12,916 nt of DNA from Paracoccaceae bacterium (lineage in GTDB: Bacteria; Pseudomonadota; Alphaproteobacteria; Rhodobacterales; Rhodobacteraceae). Under the pieces are notes generated by a model. It saw only the letters and a list, made by a program, of their open reading frames with translations, was not told the DNA's origin and ran no database searches. The number at the start of each line of letters is the position of its first letter. Within the stretch, counting starts at the first letter, position 1. Positions 1 to 6,216 of this stretch are shown in pieces. The stretch spans positions 1 through 12,916 of the forward strand of contig JABSSB010000086.1 of NCBI GenBank assembly GCA_013214715.1. The letters run 5' to 3'. Made by a program: the position numbers and the translations under genes.

Positions 1-2141
1 GAGGGGCCCGCTGCGATACGCTTTCCGTCCAAAGCCTCTAGCAAAGCCTGCCGTTCGGCGGCAACGGAGCTGTCGGTGTCAAAGGGTGATCCGGGGCGCG
101 CGGGGCGACCCCAGATATGCAGCCCTTCGCCAAATTGACTTTCCTTGATGTCACAGACAAAGCGGTCAATACGCGTGATGGCCTCAGCCGAGCAGCTCGC
201 ACGATCCAGCCCCAGATCCTCTTCAAGACCCAGCGCCTGTGCCTCGGATCGAATATCAGCCTGCAACCGGTCGCGCCGCTTTGGGTCCAGCCCATCGGCA
301 TTTGAAAACTCGTCCAAGAACGCTTCGAGACGGACCAGCCGTTCTGGCGTGCCAGCCTGTTTCAGGGGCGGCGGAATATGTCCCAGCGTGACGGCGCCGA
401 TCCTCCGCTTGGCCTGTGCCGCCTCGCCCGGATCATTCACGATGAACGGGTAGATGACCGGCAAATCTCCCACCAGAACCTCGGGCCAGCACTGCTGCGA
501 CAGTGCCACGGATTTTCCGGGCAGCCATTCCAAAGTGCCATGAGCGCCGATATGGATCAGCGCATCAGCTTGCGTCTGCAGCCAAAGATAAAATGCGACA
601 TAGGCATGGCGCGGCACCCGGCCCAGATCATGATACTCATCCGAGCGCAGCTTGGGCAGACCGCGTTCGGGTTGCAGCGCGACAAGGGCGTTTTGGGACC
701 GCAGCACGGCAAAGCGGAACATGCCGTCTTGTGTATCCGGATCGTCTTCGGGCGCCCCCCATGCCCGATCCAAATCATCGCGCAAGCCATCAGGCAAGTG
801 CGCCAAGGCGGCCCGGTAGTCGGCAATTGGCCAGATGGCATCGCGGTGCAGCAAGGCGCCGGGCAGGTCCTTCGGGGCGCGATCCACTTTGTATCCGGCC
901 TCGCCAAGGTCTTGCAGGATCGCCTTGGCCGAGGCCGGTGCATCCAGGCCCACCGCATGGCCCATATTCCAGTCTTTGCCGGGATATGTGGACAGCACCA
1001 AAGCCGGCCGGCGCTGATCCACGGGTTTTTGGCCTAACCGCATCCAGCCATCGACACGAGCGGCCAAACTGTCGATCCGCTCTGCATCCGCGCGATGCCC
1101 AAACCGCGAATATTCCAGATGCGCATCCCGTTTGCCCGGCTCCTTAAACGACACAACGCCGCCCATGATGCGGCCATCTACTTCGGGCAAGACCACATGC
1201 ATGGCCAAATCTGCCGGAGAGAGGCCACGTTCGGACCCGGCCCAATCCTTGCGTCGCGCCGTGGAGAGCGAGACCTGAAAAACCGGCACGTTCCCTGCAT
1301 CCAAGGGCGACTGGCCGGTCGCCCCACGTCCGGAAAAGGAGGTTGCGTTGACAATGACATCCGGGCCGTATGCGACGATTTGATCGCGCAACCATTCAGC
1401 TGCATCCGGTGCCTTCAGCGACGGCGCGAACAACGCCCTGACATCATATCCTTTGGCTTTGAACGTCGATATCAGTGCGTCGATCGGTGCCGTGTCAGCA
1501 GCCACCAGATAAGAGCGGTAAAACGACACCAGCACACGCGGCCGATCGGACCCGTCCGGTATTTGGGGTGTATAGACGCCGCGTTCAGGGGACCATGCGC
1601 CATAGGCTGGCAGTGCTTTTGACCCCGGCACCGGTCCGGCATAAAGCCCGGTTGCCAGAGCCATTTGCGCCAAAGCAGCCTGCGCGGCGATCGCGCCGCC
1701 AGTGTCACAAAGATGCGCAAGGCGCCGCAGCGTCGAGACAGGAAGCGTCGAAACGTCATCAAGGCGCGGATCTTCGCGCCCATCTGCCGGCAAGACCGCC
1801 AAAGCGATCCCTTTGGCATCTGCCAAGGCCCGCACCTGTTGCAGCCCGTAAGCCCAGTAAGGAACTCCGCCGATAAGTCGGATCAGGATGCCTTTGGCAC
1901 CCTGAAGCGTTTGATCGACATAGGTATCCACCGAAAGCGGATGTTTCAGTGCCACCAGATTCGCGAGTCGGAGACTGGGCAAGCCTCCGGTCGGTCCGTT
2001 GCCGCGGTGCCAGCCGCTTGCAAACGCGCCTAAATCACTGTCGGAAAAAGACAAGACCACAAGATCGGCCGGGCTTTGCCCCAGATCCTGCGGTGTGTCC
2101 GTCTCATCCAGACCATGACTTTCGCGAAAGATTACATGCAT
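1..2141 (-). CDS. cobN: Cobaltochelatase large subunit CobN, N-terminal 713 residues (gene runs off the left edge)
   Basis: CobN is the large subunit of the ATP-dependent aerobic cobaltochelatase (with CobS and CobT), which inserts cobalt into hydrogenobyrinic acid a,c-diamide in the cytoplasm. The frame is open without a stop from an ATG at 2141 to the window edge. Recognisable CobN stretches are GGVPYWAYG near residue 95 and IHIGAHGTLEWLPGK near residue 530, followed by a VIYPFIVNDPGEAAQAKRR block. Family members are usually about 1,100-1,300 residues, so roughly 55-65% is present. The start gives MHVIFRESHGLDET; the nearby ATG at 2137 hits a stop at once. The Shine-Dalgarno is weak (GGGTGA). 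The gene begins 26 bp after cobW, and a CGGCGG/CCGCCG inverted repeat (2159-2178) straddles the cobW stop, so cobN is probably translated from the shared mRNA and controlled by the upstream riboswitch. Confidence 0.93.
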   Translation of the reverse strand, partial: MHVIFRESHGLDETDTPQDLGQSPADLVVLSFSDSDLGAFASGWHRGNGPTGGLPSLRLANLVALKHPLSVDTYVDQTLQGAKGILIRLIGGVPYWAYGLQQVRALADAKGIALAVLPADGREDPRLDDVSTLPVSTLRRLAHLCDTGGAIAAQAALAQMALATGLYAGPVPGSKALPAYGAWSPERGVYTPQIPDGSDRPRVLVSFYRSYLVAADTAPIDALISTFKAKGYDVRALFAPSLKAPDAAEWLRDQIVAYGPDVIVNATSFSGRGATGQSPLDAGNVPVFQVSLSTARRKDWAGSERGLSPADLAMHVVLPEVDGRIMGGVVSFKEPGKRDAHLEYSRFGHRADAERIDSLAARVDGWMRLGQKPVDQRRPALVLSTYPGKDWNMGHAVGLDAPASAKAILQDLGEAGYKVDRAPKDLPGALLHRDAIWPIADYRAALAHLPDGLRDDLDRAWGAPEDDPDTQDGMFRFAVLRSQNALVALQPERGLPKLRSDEYHDLGRVPRHAYVAFYLWLQTQADALIHIGAHGTLEWLPGKSVALSQQCWPEVLVGDLPVIYPFIVNDPGEAAQAKRRIGAVTLGHIPPPLKQAGTPERLVRLEAFLDEFSNADGLDPKRRDRLQADIRSEAQALGLEEDLGLDRASCSAEAITRIDRFVCDIKESQFGEGLHIWGRPARPGSPFDTDSSVAAERQALLEALDGKRIAAGP

Positions 2142-2167
2142 GTTTCACCCATGGCAGTCGGCGGTGT

Positions 2168-3274
2168 TTACTCCGCCGCCTGAGCGACCCGACCAAAGGC
2201 GCTTTCGATCACGCTGCGGTCAATATTGTCATGCTCTGCAATGACAACCAGCCGCCCTTGACGAAGGTCGTCTGGTTGCCAAGGACGGTCAAACTGGTGA
2301 CGCACCCGTGCGCCAACCGCCTGCACGAGAAGCCGCATCGGTTTACCAACAACAACCGCATAGCCTTTGACGCGCAGGATATTATGCGTGCGCGCAAGCT
2401 CTTCAATTGCACTCACCAGGTCCAGCGGGTCGACGACTTCGGGAATGTCGACAACGATGCTGTCAAAATCATCATGGTCGTGGTCGTGATCGTGGTGATG
2501 ATGATCGTGATGGTCTTCGTCATCGTGGTGATGATGGTGATGATCTTCATGGTGGCTGGGACGCGCAGAGATGTCATCTTCAGCGGCCGCTTCCAGGCCA
2601 AGAATGACACGCGGGTCCACGATGCCTTCGGCGACCTCGACCATCGGCAAAGCGCGCGGCGCCGCGGCAGAGATCATGTCCTTGGCTTTTTCGACGCCGT
2701 CGGGTCCGGCCAGATCAGGCTTCGTCAACAACACAATGTCGGCGCAGGCGATTTGGTCTTCGAACACCTCTGCCAGGGGCGTCTCATGGTCGATGCTGTC
2801 ATCGGCCAGGCGTTGCGCGTCCACTGCCGCCACATTTGTCGCAAAGCGACCAGCCGCCACAGCTTCGGCATCGGCCAGCGCGATCACGCCATCCACGGTG
2901 ATCTTGGAGCGGATGTCAGGCCAGTCGAAAGCCTTCAAAAGGGGCTTCGGCAGCGCCAGACCAGAGGTTTCGATCACAATGTGATCGGGGCGCGGCTCTA
3001 ACGCCATCAATGCTTCGATGGTTGGGATGAAATCATCGGCCACGGTGCAACAGATACAGCCATTTGCAAGCTCCACGACGTTTTCCGCAGGACAGTCGGG
3101 GATCGCACAGCTTTTCAGAATATCGCCGTCTACGCCAACATCACCGAATTCATTCACGACGATGGCCAGCCGCTTGCCACCAGGGTTTTGCATGAGCTGG
3201 CTGATGAGCGTGGTTTTACCCGAGCCTAAGAACCCGGTGATGATGGTGACGGGTAGTTTTGCAAGATCAGTCAT
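2168..3274 (-). CDS. cobW: CobW-type GTPase / metallochaperone with His-Asp-rich loop
   Basis: This is a 368-residue G3E-family P-loop GTPase. CobW is known to act in cobalt delivery for aerobic B12 synthesis. Visible motifs are Walker A GFLGSGKTT (14-22), the switch segment NEFGDVGVDG (41-50), the family metal site GCICC (72-76), ETSGL (102-106) and the guanine-specificity motif TKPD (184-187). A CobW C-terminal domain runs from about 272 to 368. Residues 241-269 are almost entirely His, Asp and Glu, a metal-binding loop that separates the GTPase and C-terminal domains. The ATG at 3274 has an AGAGGTG Shine-Dalgarno six bases upstream. The gene sits 19 bp after the DUF1636 gene and 26 bp before cobN, which fits cotranscription and a role in feeding Co2+ to the chelatase. 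The direct role is inferred from family and context. Confidence 0.95.
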   Translation of the reverse strand: MTDLAKLPVTIITGFLGSGKTTLISQLMQNPGGKRLAIVVNEFGDVGVDGDILKSCAIPDCPAENVVELANGCICCTVADDFIPTIEALMALEPRPDHIVIETSGLALPKPLLKAFDWPDIRSKITVDGVIALADAEAVAAGRFATNVAAVDAQRLADDSIDHETPLAEVFEDQIACADIVLLTKPDLAGPDGVEKAKDMISAAAPRALPMVEVAEGIVDPRVILGLEAAAEDDISARPSHHEDHHHHHHDDEDHHDHHHHDHDHDHDDFDSIVVDIPEVVDPLDLVSAIEELARTHNILRVKGYAVVVGKPMRLLVQAVGARVRHQFDRPWQPDDLRQGRLVVIAEHDNIDRSVIESAFGRVAQAAE

Positions 3275-3293
3275 GACAGCACCTCTGTCTTAA

Positions 3294-3689
3294 TCAGGTC
3301 AGGTTGGGGGCCGCAACGCGTACAGGCGGAATGCGGGCAATGCAGTTGCGTTTGAAATGGTCCGGGCGTTGGCGCCATGGGATCAGACCATCATGGGTGT
3401 CACCGTAAAGCGCGACCCCTTCGATCAGCAGGTCTGTATCCGACACCTCATGAAGATTTCCATACACGTAAGTCCAGCGCAGATCGCCACCGCGCATCGC
3501 TACCGAGCACCCGCTGTCGCAATTCTGCAGACATTCCACGGCGGTCACCGTCACGCCGTCGGGCAACTCTCGCTGCCGCAGAGAGTTGAAAAGCGCAGTG
3601 CCGGGACGCTCGCCATCCTCTGCAACCTCCGTGCCGCGCTTGCATTTAATACAGACAAGAAGCTCCACCGGAGCCGCTGGCTCGTTCAT
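3294..3689 (-). CDS. DUF1636 Cys-rich (ferredoxin-like) protein, first gene of the B12 operon
   Basis: A 131-residue protein that matches my recollection of the DUF1636 family, often found next to cobalamin genes and without an assigned reaction. Cysteines occur as CIKC (13-16) and as CLQNCDSGC (53-61), with one more at 116. This CxxC...CxxxCxxxC spacing resembles thioredoxin-fold [2Fe-2S] ferredoxins or a metal site, so metal or cluster binding is likely; the ligand is unknown. There is no signal peptide, so it is cytoplasmic. The frame stays open upstream to 3938, but that extension would run through the riboswitch. The ATG at 3689 is preferred because a strong GGAGGAGGAC Shine-Dalgarno precedes it. 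It is the gene immediately downstream of the B12 riboswitch, and cobW follows after 19 bp. A role in cobalt handling or electron supply is inferred from context only. Confidence 0.8.
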   Translation of the reverse strand: MNEPAAPVELLVCIKCKRGTEVAEDGERPGTALFNSLRQRELPDGVTVTAVECLQNCDSGCSVAMRGGDLRWTYVYGNLHEVSDTDLLIEGVALYGDTHDGLIPWRQRPDHFKRNCIARIPPVRVAAPNLT

Positions 3690-3700
3690 CTGGTCCTCCT

Positions 3701-3752
3701 CCGGGACACCCCGCCCGGGTTTGTTGTTGCGTGCCGCCCCTGTTCTGGGGCG
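3701..3752 (-). promoter_or_regulatory. Probable riboswitch expression platform: two GC-rich hairpins before the DUF1636 start
   Basis: Between the B12 box and the start codon, the minus-strand RNA can form CGCCCC-AGAACA-GGGGCG (3735-3752) and CCGGG-N8-CCCGG (3701-3705 with 3714-3718). The second hairpin ends in the first bases of the GGAGGAGG Shine-Dalgarno. No U-run follows either hairpin, which favours control of translation initiation over intrinsic termination. The pairing is read directly; the mechanism is inference. Confidence 0.4.
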
Positions 3753-3764
3753 CAAATATGTCGG

Positions 3765-3935
3765 GATGGCAGGTCTCCTGGCTCGCGTGATTTTCCCTGT
3801 CGCCTTCCCGGGCCCGCATAGACGCCCAGTGGCCTTGTGACAGAGACAACCGCTTACAGTTGCGGGGGCAGCCGCGGGATCACACCGCGTTCCCTTTTCA
3901 TGCACCCTGCGGGCTTTTCCGCAGGACGCAACCAT
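3765..3935 (-). ncRNA. Cobalamin (B12) riboswitch
   Basis: The minus-strand RNA carries the hallmarks of a cobalamin riboswitch in the right order: a P2-like hairpin CTGCGG-AAAAGC-CCGCAG (3907-3924), a GAAAAGGGAA segment, the core GCTGCCCCCGCAACTGTAAG (about 3853-3872), GCCACTGG (3826-3833), CCCGGGAAGGCG, and the terminal B12 box AGCCAGGAGACCTGCC (3768-3783). It lies in the leader of the DUF1636-cobW-cobN operon, about 75 bases before the first start codon. In this family, adenosylcobalamin binding normally lowers expression, giving end-product feedback. The divergent cobO gene has no riboswitch on its own strand. Exact 5' and 3' limits are estimated. Confidence 0.95.
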
Positions 3936-3943
3936 CATCCGGC

Positions 3944-3972
3944 AAATGACCCGGACGCGCGGCGTTTGTCAA
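3944..3972 (-). promoter_or_regulatory. Candidate promoter for the riboswitch operon
   Basis: On the minus strand a perfect TTGACA (3967-3972) is followed by a 17-base spacer and TCATTT (3944-3949). The -10 is poor, as is common in alphaproteobacteria. Its predicted start near 3937 falls just before the first riboswitch helix, which supports the placement. Confidence 0.45.
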
Positions 3973-3985
3973 TTCCCGGATTGAC
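3968..3985. promoter_or_regulatory. Dyad GTCAAT-N6-ATTGAC between the divergent B12 units
   Basis: A perfect 6-bp inverted repeat with a 6-bp centre (TCCCGG). Its left arm overlaps the minus-strand -35 TTGACA, and its right arm is a plus-strand TTGACC (3981-3986) facing cobO. It can be read as two back-to-back -35 boxes or as an operator for a dimeric regulator; sequence alone cannot decide. No good plus-strand -10 is visible at 16-18 bp spacing. Confidence 0.35.
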
Positions 3986-4036
3986 CTGCGCCCATACCGG
4001 TGCCACCTCTGCCCAAGATCACAGGGAGACAGCCGG

Positions 4037-4651
4037 ATGACCGACGAAATCAACGCCCGTCACAACGAGAAGATGCGCAAAATCAAGGCCGCGCGGGACA
4101 AGATGATGGAGACCAAGACCGAAAAGAAAGGTCTGATCATGGTCCATACCGGTCCGGGCAAGGGAAAGTCCTCTTCGGGGTTCGGGATGATCATGCGCTG
4201 CATCGCGCATGGTATGCCTGCTGCGGTGGTACAGTTCATCAAGGGCAACTGGGAAACCGGCGAAAAAACCTTTCTGCGCGAACGATTTGCAAATGAAGTC
4301 CGGTTTTTCGTGTCCGGGGAAGGATTCACCTGGGAAACGCAGGATCGCGCGCGGGACATCGCTGCCGCAGAAAACGGCTGGCGGATCGCCAAAGAGCAGA
4401 TTTTGGACCCTAAGATCGGATTTGTGCTGCTCGATGAGATCAACATCGCTTTGCGCTATGATTACCTTGATATCGACGAGGTGGTCGATTTCCTGATGAC
4501 CCAAAAACCCGAGATGACCCATGTTTGCCTGACGGGCCGCAATGCAAAGCCCGAATTGATTGAGGCCGCCGATCTTGTCACGGAGATGACCTTGATAAAG
4601 CACCCGTTCAAGGATCTAGGTGTAAAGGCGCAACGCGGCGTCGAATTCTAG
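4037..4651 (+). CDS. cobO: Cob(I)yrinic acid a,c-diamide adenosyltransferase (CobO/CobA/BtuR type)
   Basis: A 204-residue ATP:corrinoid adenosyltransferase, a full-length member of the BtuR/CobO family. It transfers the adenosyl group of ATP to the reduced Co(I) corrinoid, the step after cobalt insertion and reduction. Visible motifs are the P-loop HTGPGKGKSS (37-46), GEGFTWETQD (94-103), the Walker-B-like LLDEIN (131-136) and LTGRNA (165-170). The lysine-rich first 30 residues are typical of this family. The ATG at 4037 has GGGAG about nine bases upstream. The gene is divergent from the riboswitch operon across a 347-bp intergenic region. It ends 1,072 bp before the next intact gene, so it is probably monocistronic. 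The enzyme needs a Co(I) reductant; see the flavodoxin-like gene at 5724. Confidence 0.96.
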   Translation: MTDEINARHNEKMRKIKAARDKMMETKTEKKGLIMVHTGPGKGKSSSGFGMIMRCIAHGMPAAVVQFIKGNWETGEKTFLRERFANEVRFFVSGEGFTWETQDRARDIAAAENGWRIAKEQILDPKIGFVLLDEINIALRYDYLDIDEVVDFLMTQKPEMTHVCLTGRNAKPELIEAADLVTEMTLIKHPFKDLGVKAQRGVEF

Positions 4652-4670
4652 GCTCAGAACTCATTTCTAC

Positions 4671-4740
4671 AGGAAAACGACTGCCACACGTGATTGCCCC
4701 AAACCCTGCTATAGGCAGTCTTCTAGGTTTGCGTTTCCTA
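4671..4740. repeat. Nested inverted repeats downstream of cobO (possible weak terminator or element end)
   Basis: GACTGCC (4679-4685) pairs with GGCAGTC (4714-4720). Outside it AGGAAAACG (4671-4679) is nearly complementary to CGTTTCCT (4733-4740), and AAACC (4701-4705) pairs with GGTTT (4726-4730) as a competing stem. Only a short T-poor tail (TTCT) follows the main stem, so terminator function is uncertain. It begins 20 bp after the cobO stop. Confidence 0.35.
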
Positions 4741-4758
4741 TCGAACAGTCTTGCCCAA

Positions 4759-4890
4759 CTAGTGCATCGCCTGTCTTTGGTTCATCTTGGTGGTGCGTCC
4801 CGGTTCCAAGTTTAAACTTGGGTTTAGCATCGCGCGACGTAGAGCGGCAGGAGCCGCTGACAGATATTCATCTGCGGTCAGCCTCGTCAT
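4759..4890 (-). CDS. Small hypothetical ORF, 43 residues
   Basis: The ORF begins MTRLTADEYLSAAPAALRRA and ends in MNQRQAMH with TAG. Its only support is a perfect AGGAGG Shine-Dalgarno nine bases before the ATG, and its position 46 bp after the stop of the integrase remnant on the same strand. It has no recognisable domain. The second half contains the palindrome at 4806-4821. It may be the truncated start of a gene once carried with the integrase, or chance. Confidence 0.3.
   Translation of the reverse strand: MTRLTADEYLSAAPAALRRAMLNPSLNLEPGRTTKMNQRQAMH
4806..4821. repeat. 16-bp perfect palindrome CCAAGTTTAAACTTGG
   Basis: Every base is self-complementary, with no spacer, and the flanking bases do not extend it. 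It lies within the 43-codon ORF in the degenerate region. It could be a protein-binding site or simply part of the element scar. Confidence 0.6.
4856..4882. repeat. Bulged stem-loop GCTGAC-AGAT / ATCT-GCG-GTCAGC
   Basis: GCTGACAGAT (4856-4865) pairs with ATCT and GTCAGC (4870-4873 and 4877-4882) around a three-base bulge and a four-base loop. It covers the first codons of the 43-codon ORF, so it could influence its translation if the ORF is real. Confidence 0.35.
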
Positions 4891-4936
4891 ACCCGCTTTC
4901 CTCCTTTCATTTTGCTCGACATGTCAGGATGACGCT

Positions 4937-5690
4937 TTAAAGAACTGCACTGACTGCACGAGCAGCTGCTTCGCCACTGTAGCGCCCATAGTGTTTGCGA
5001 AGTTTTTTCAGTATCGCCGAGCACCGCAGCGACTTGCGCATTGTCTCCGGGCTCTGTCGCTGGAATGAGCGTCGCAATGGAGTGCCAGGCCTCATGCGGC
5101 GTGAGATCAATACCGATGCTGCGGGCGCCATCGTCCCAGATCTCGGCCTTGGTGCCAGGAGCAACACAACCACGTGGCAGGTCTATTCCACGTTTCTGCA
5201 GCCGAGGCTTGGCGGAGCGAGGAAAACCGTAAACCGGGGCTTCAAGACCATTTAACGCGATGGGTCTGGGGCGATATTCAATGCGCCATTTCCAACGAGT
5301 CGTAGCTTCATAGCTCTCAAGATGAGCGATGATGAGTCTTGCGATTTTTGCGTGCTTTTCTTTGAGCGTCAGTCGCGTGTATTTTCCCCTTGATCAGCCG
5401 CTCGAGGTTCCCCGGCAAGCTTCCCGTCAACCGATGTCTCAGCCGAATGATGTTTGCGGTATTGACCGGTCGCGACAGTTGAACAGCAAATGCGACCGCG
5501 ATTGCATAAGGTCGCAACGCTTGCGGTAGAACCAAAGATTGACAAGTGTTGCTTGCAACTTTGCCTGAGGCGGTGACGTCAGTCGGGGCGAAACGTCCTG
5601 CAAAGCAGGCCGCCTCCGTGCGGTGGATCACAACCACGGCATCGGTTCGACAGAGATGATCGCCTGCGGCGGTGACCTTGCCTGGGGCTG
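4937..5690 (-). pseudogene. Tyrosine-recombinase-type integrase, frameshifted C-terminal remnant
   Basis: Three frames joined in order look like the catalytic half of a phage-type integrase. Segment A (about 5690-5400) reads YAIAVAFAVQLSRPVNTANI, like the first Arg box of the family. Segment B (about 5393-5000) reads YTRLTLKEKH, YRPRPIALNGLEA, IGIDLTPHEAWHSIATLI and NAQVAAVLGD, like the box leading to the second Arg, which is normally PHxxRH. Segment C ends HYGRYSGEAAARAVSAVL with TAA at 4937 and supplies the region of the catalytic Tyr. The expected Arg in PHxxRH is Trp here, and the first-box Arg also appears lost. At least two frameshifts separate the segments, and segment A has an in-frame TAG upstream near 5693. 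The 5' part of the gene is missing. Identification rests on my recall of family patterns. Confidence 0.58.
5563..5676. repeat. 15-bp direct repeat, two copies 99 bp apart
   Basis: GCCTGAGGCGGTGAC (5563-5577) and GCCTGCGGCGGTGAC (5662-5676) differ at one base. The 99-bp spacing keeps the reading frame of integrase segment A, so this may be a remnant internal duplication or coincidence in GC-rich DNA. Confidence 0.35.
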
Positions 5691-5723
5691 TCTATTCTGG
5701 TCCGGGCACACTAACTCTGAAGC

Positions 5724-6209
5724 ATGTCACAGCTTTTGATCGTCTATCATTCCCGCACCGGGGGCAGCCGCCAGATGGCTGAAGCCGCATTCGCCGGAGC
5801 GCAGCCCGAAATCACGACCCGCATACTGAAAGCCGAGACTGCGGGCCCGGACGATCTGCTGGCAGCGCATGGCTACATTTTTTGCGCGCCGGAGAACCTG
5901 GCAGCTTTGTCCGGCGTGATGAAGAACTTCTTTGATCGTTGTTATTATCCGGTGCTCGGCCAGATCGAAGGCCGTCCCTATGCTCAGATGATCTGCGCCG
6001 GGTCTGATGGTCAGAACGCGGCGCGGCAGACCGCACGCATTGCGACCGGGTGGCGTTTGCGCGAGGTGCAAGCACCCCTGATCATATGCACCCATGCCCA
6101 AACGCCAGAGGCGATACTGGCCGAGAAAACGATCCCGCAAGAGGCGCTATCGGACTGTCATGATCTTGGTGCAGCAATGGGGGCCGGGATCGGCATGGGT
6201 GCGTTCTGA
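5724..6209 (+). CDS. Flavodoxin-like / NAD(P)H-dependent FMN protein
   Basis: A 161-residue flavodoxin-fold protein. The N-terminal strand LLIVYHS is followed by the FMN-phosphate loop SRTGGSRQMA (10-19). The second typical segment, APENLAALSGVMKNFFDRCYYP (55-76 in two parts), resembles the flavin-ring loop and the helix of flavodoxin-family oxidoreductases. There is no signal peptide or membrane segment, so it is cytoplasmic. The start at 5724 is the only reasonable ATG; its Shine-Dalgarno is weak (TGAAG). It follows the integrase scar and converges on the broken SDR gene, whose original stop lies only 7 bp away, with no terminator in between. Its partner is unknown. Flavodoxins can supply electrons for Co(I) formation before CobO-type adenosylation, and cobO lies about 1 kb upstream on the same strand, but that link is speculation. 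Confidence 0.8.
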   Translation: MSQLLIVYHSRTGGSRQMAEAAFAGAQPEITTRILKAETAGPDDLLAAHGYIFCAPENLAALSGVMKNFFDRCYYPVLGQIEGRPYAQMICAGSDGQNAARQTARIATGWRLREVQAPLIICTHAQTPEAILAEKTIPQEALSDCHDLGAAMGAGIGMGAF

Positions 6210-6216
6210 CCACGTC

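Larger units (their letters stand above)
4652..5723. other. Gene-poor 1.07-kb region holding remains of a mobile element
   Basis: There is no intact recognisable gene between cobO and the flavodoxin-like gene. The region holds inverted repeats (4671-4740), a 43-codon ORF, a 16-bp palindrome, a bulged hairpin (4856-4882) and a frameshifted integrase remnant (4937-5690). By eye it is less GC-rich than its neighbours. No tRNA gene or clear attachment site is visible at either end. Confidence 0.6.

Noticed and set aside
378..1147. Overlapping plus-strand frames of about 215 codons opposite cobN
   Set aside because: They are GC-driven shadow frames. The minus strand reads continuously as CobN across the whole stretch.
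2468..2554. Repetitive ATGGTCGTG-like run as a CRISPR or microsatellite array
   Set aside because: It has no repeat-spacer layout and is explained by the His/Asp-rich loop of CobW.
1949..3001. Long plus-strand frame (350 codons) opposite cobW and cobN, with a Val/Met/Ile-rich stretch that looks like a membrane helix
   Set aside because: It is the antisense reading of cobW; the hydrophobic stretch is the complement of the His/Asp codons. cobW and cobN have clear family motifs on the other strand.
3690..3938. N-terminal extension of the DUF1636 frame
   Set aside because: The added residues would be translated from the riboswitch, and the strong Shine-Dalgarno at 3693-3702 points to the ATG at 3689.
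5563..5676. The 15-bp direct repeats as attachment sites of the lost element
   Set aside because: Both copies lie inside the integrase remnant frame, 99 bp apart, so they cannot flank it.
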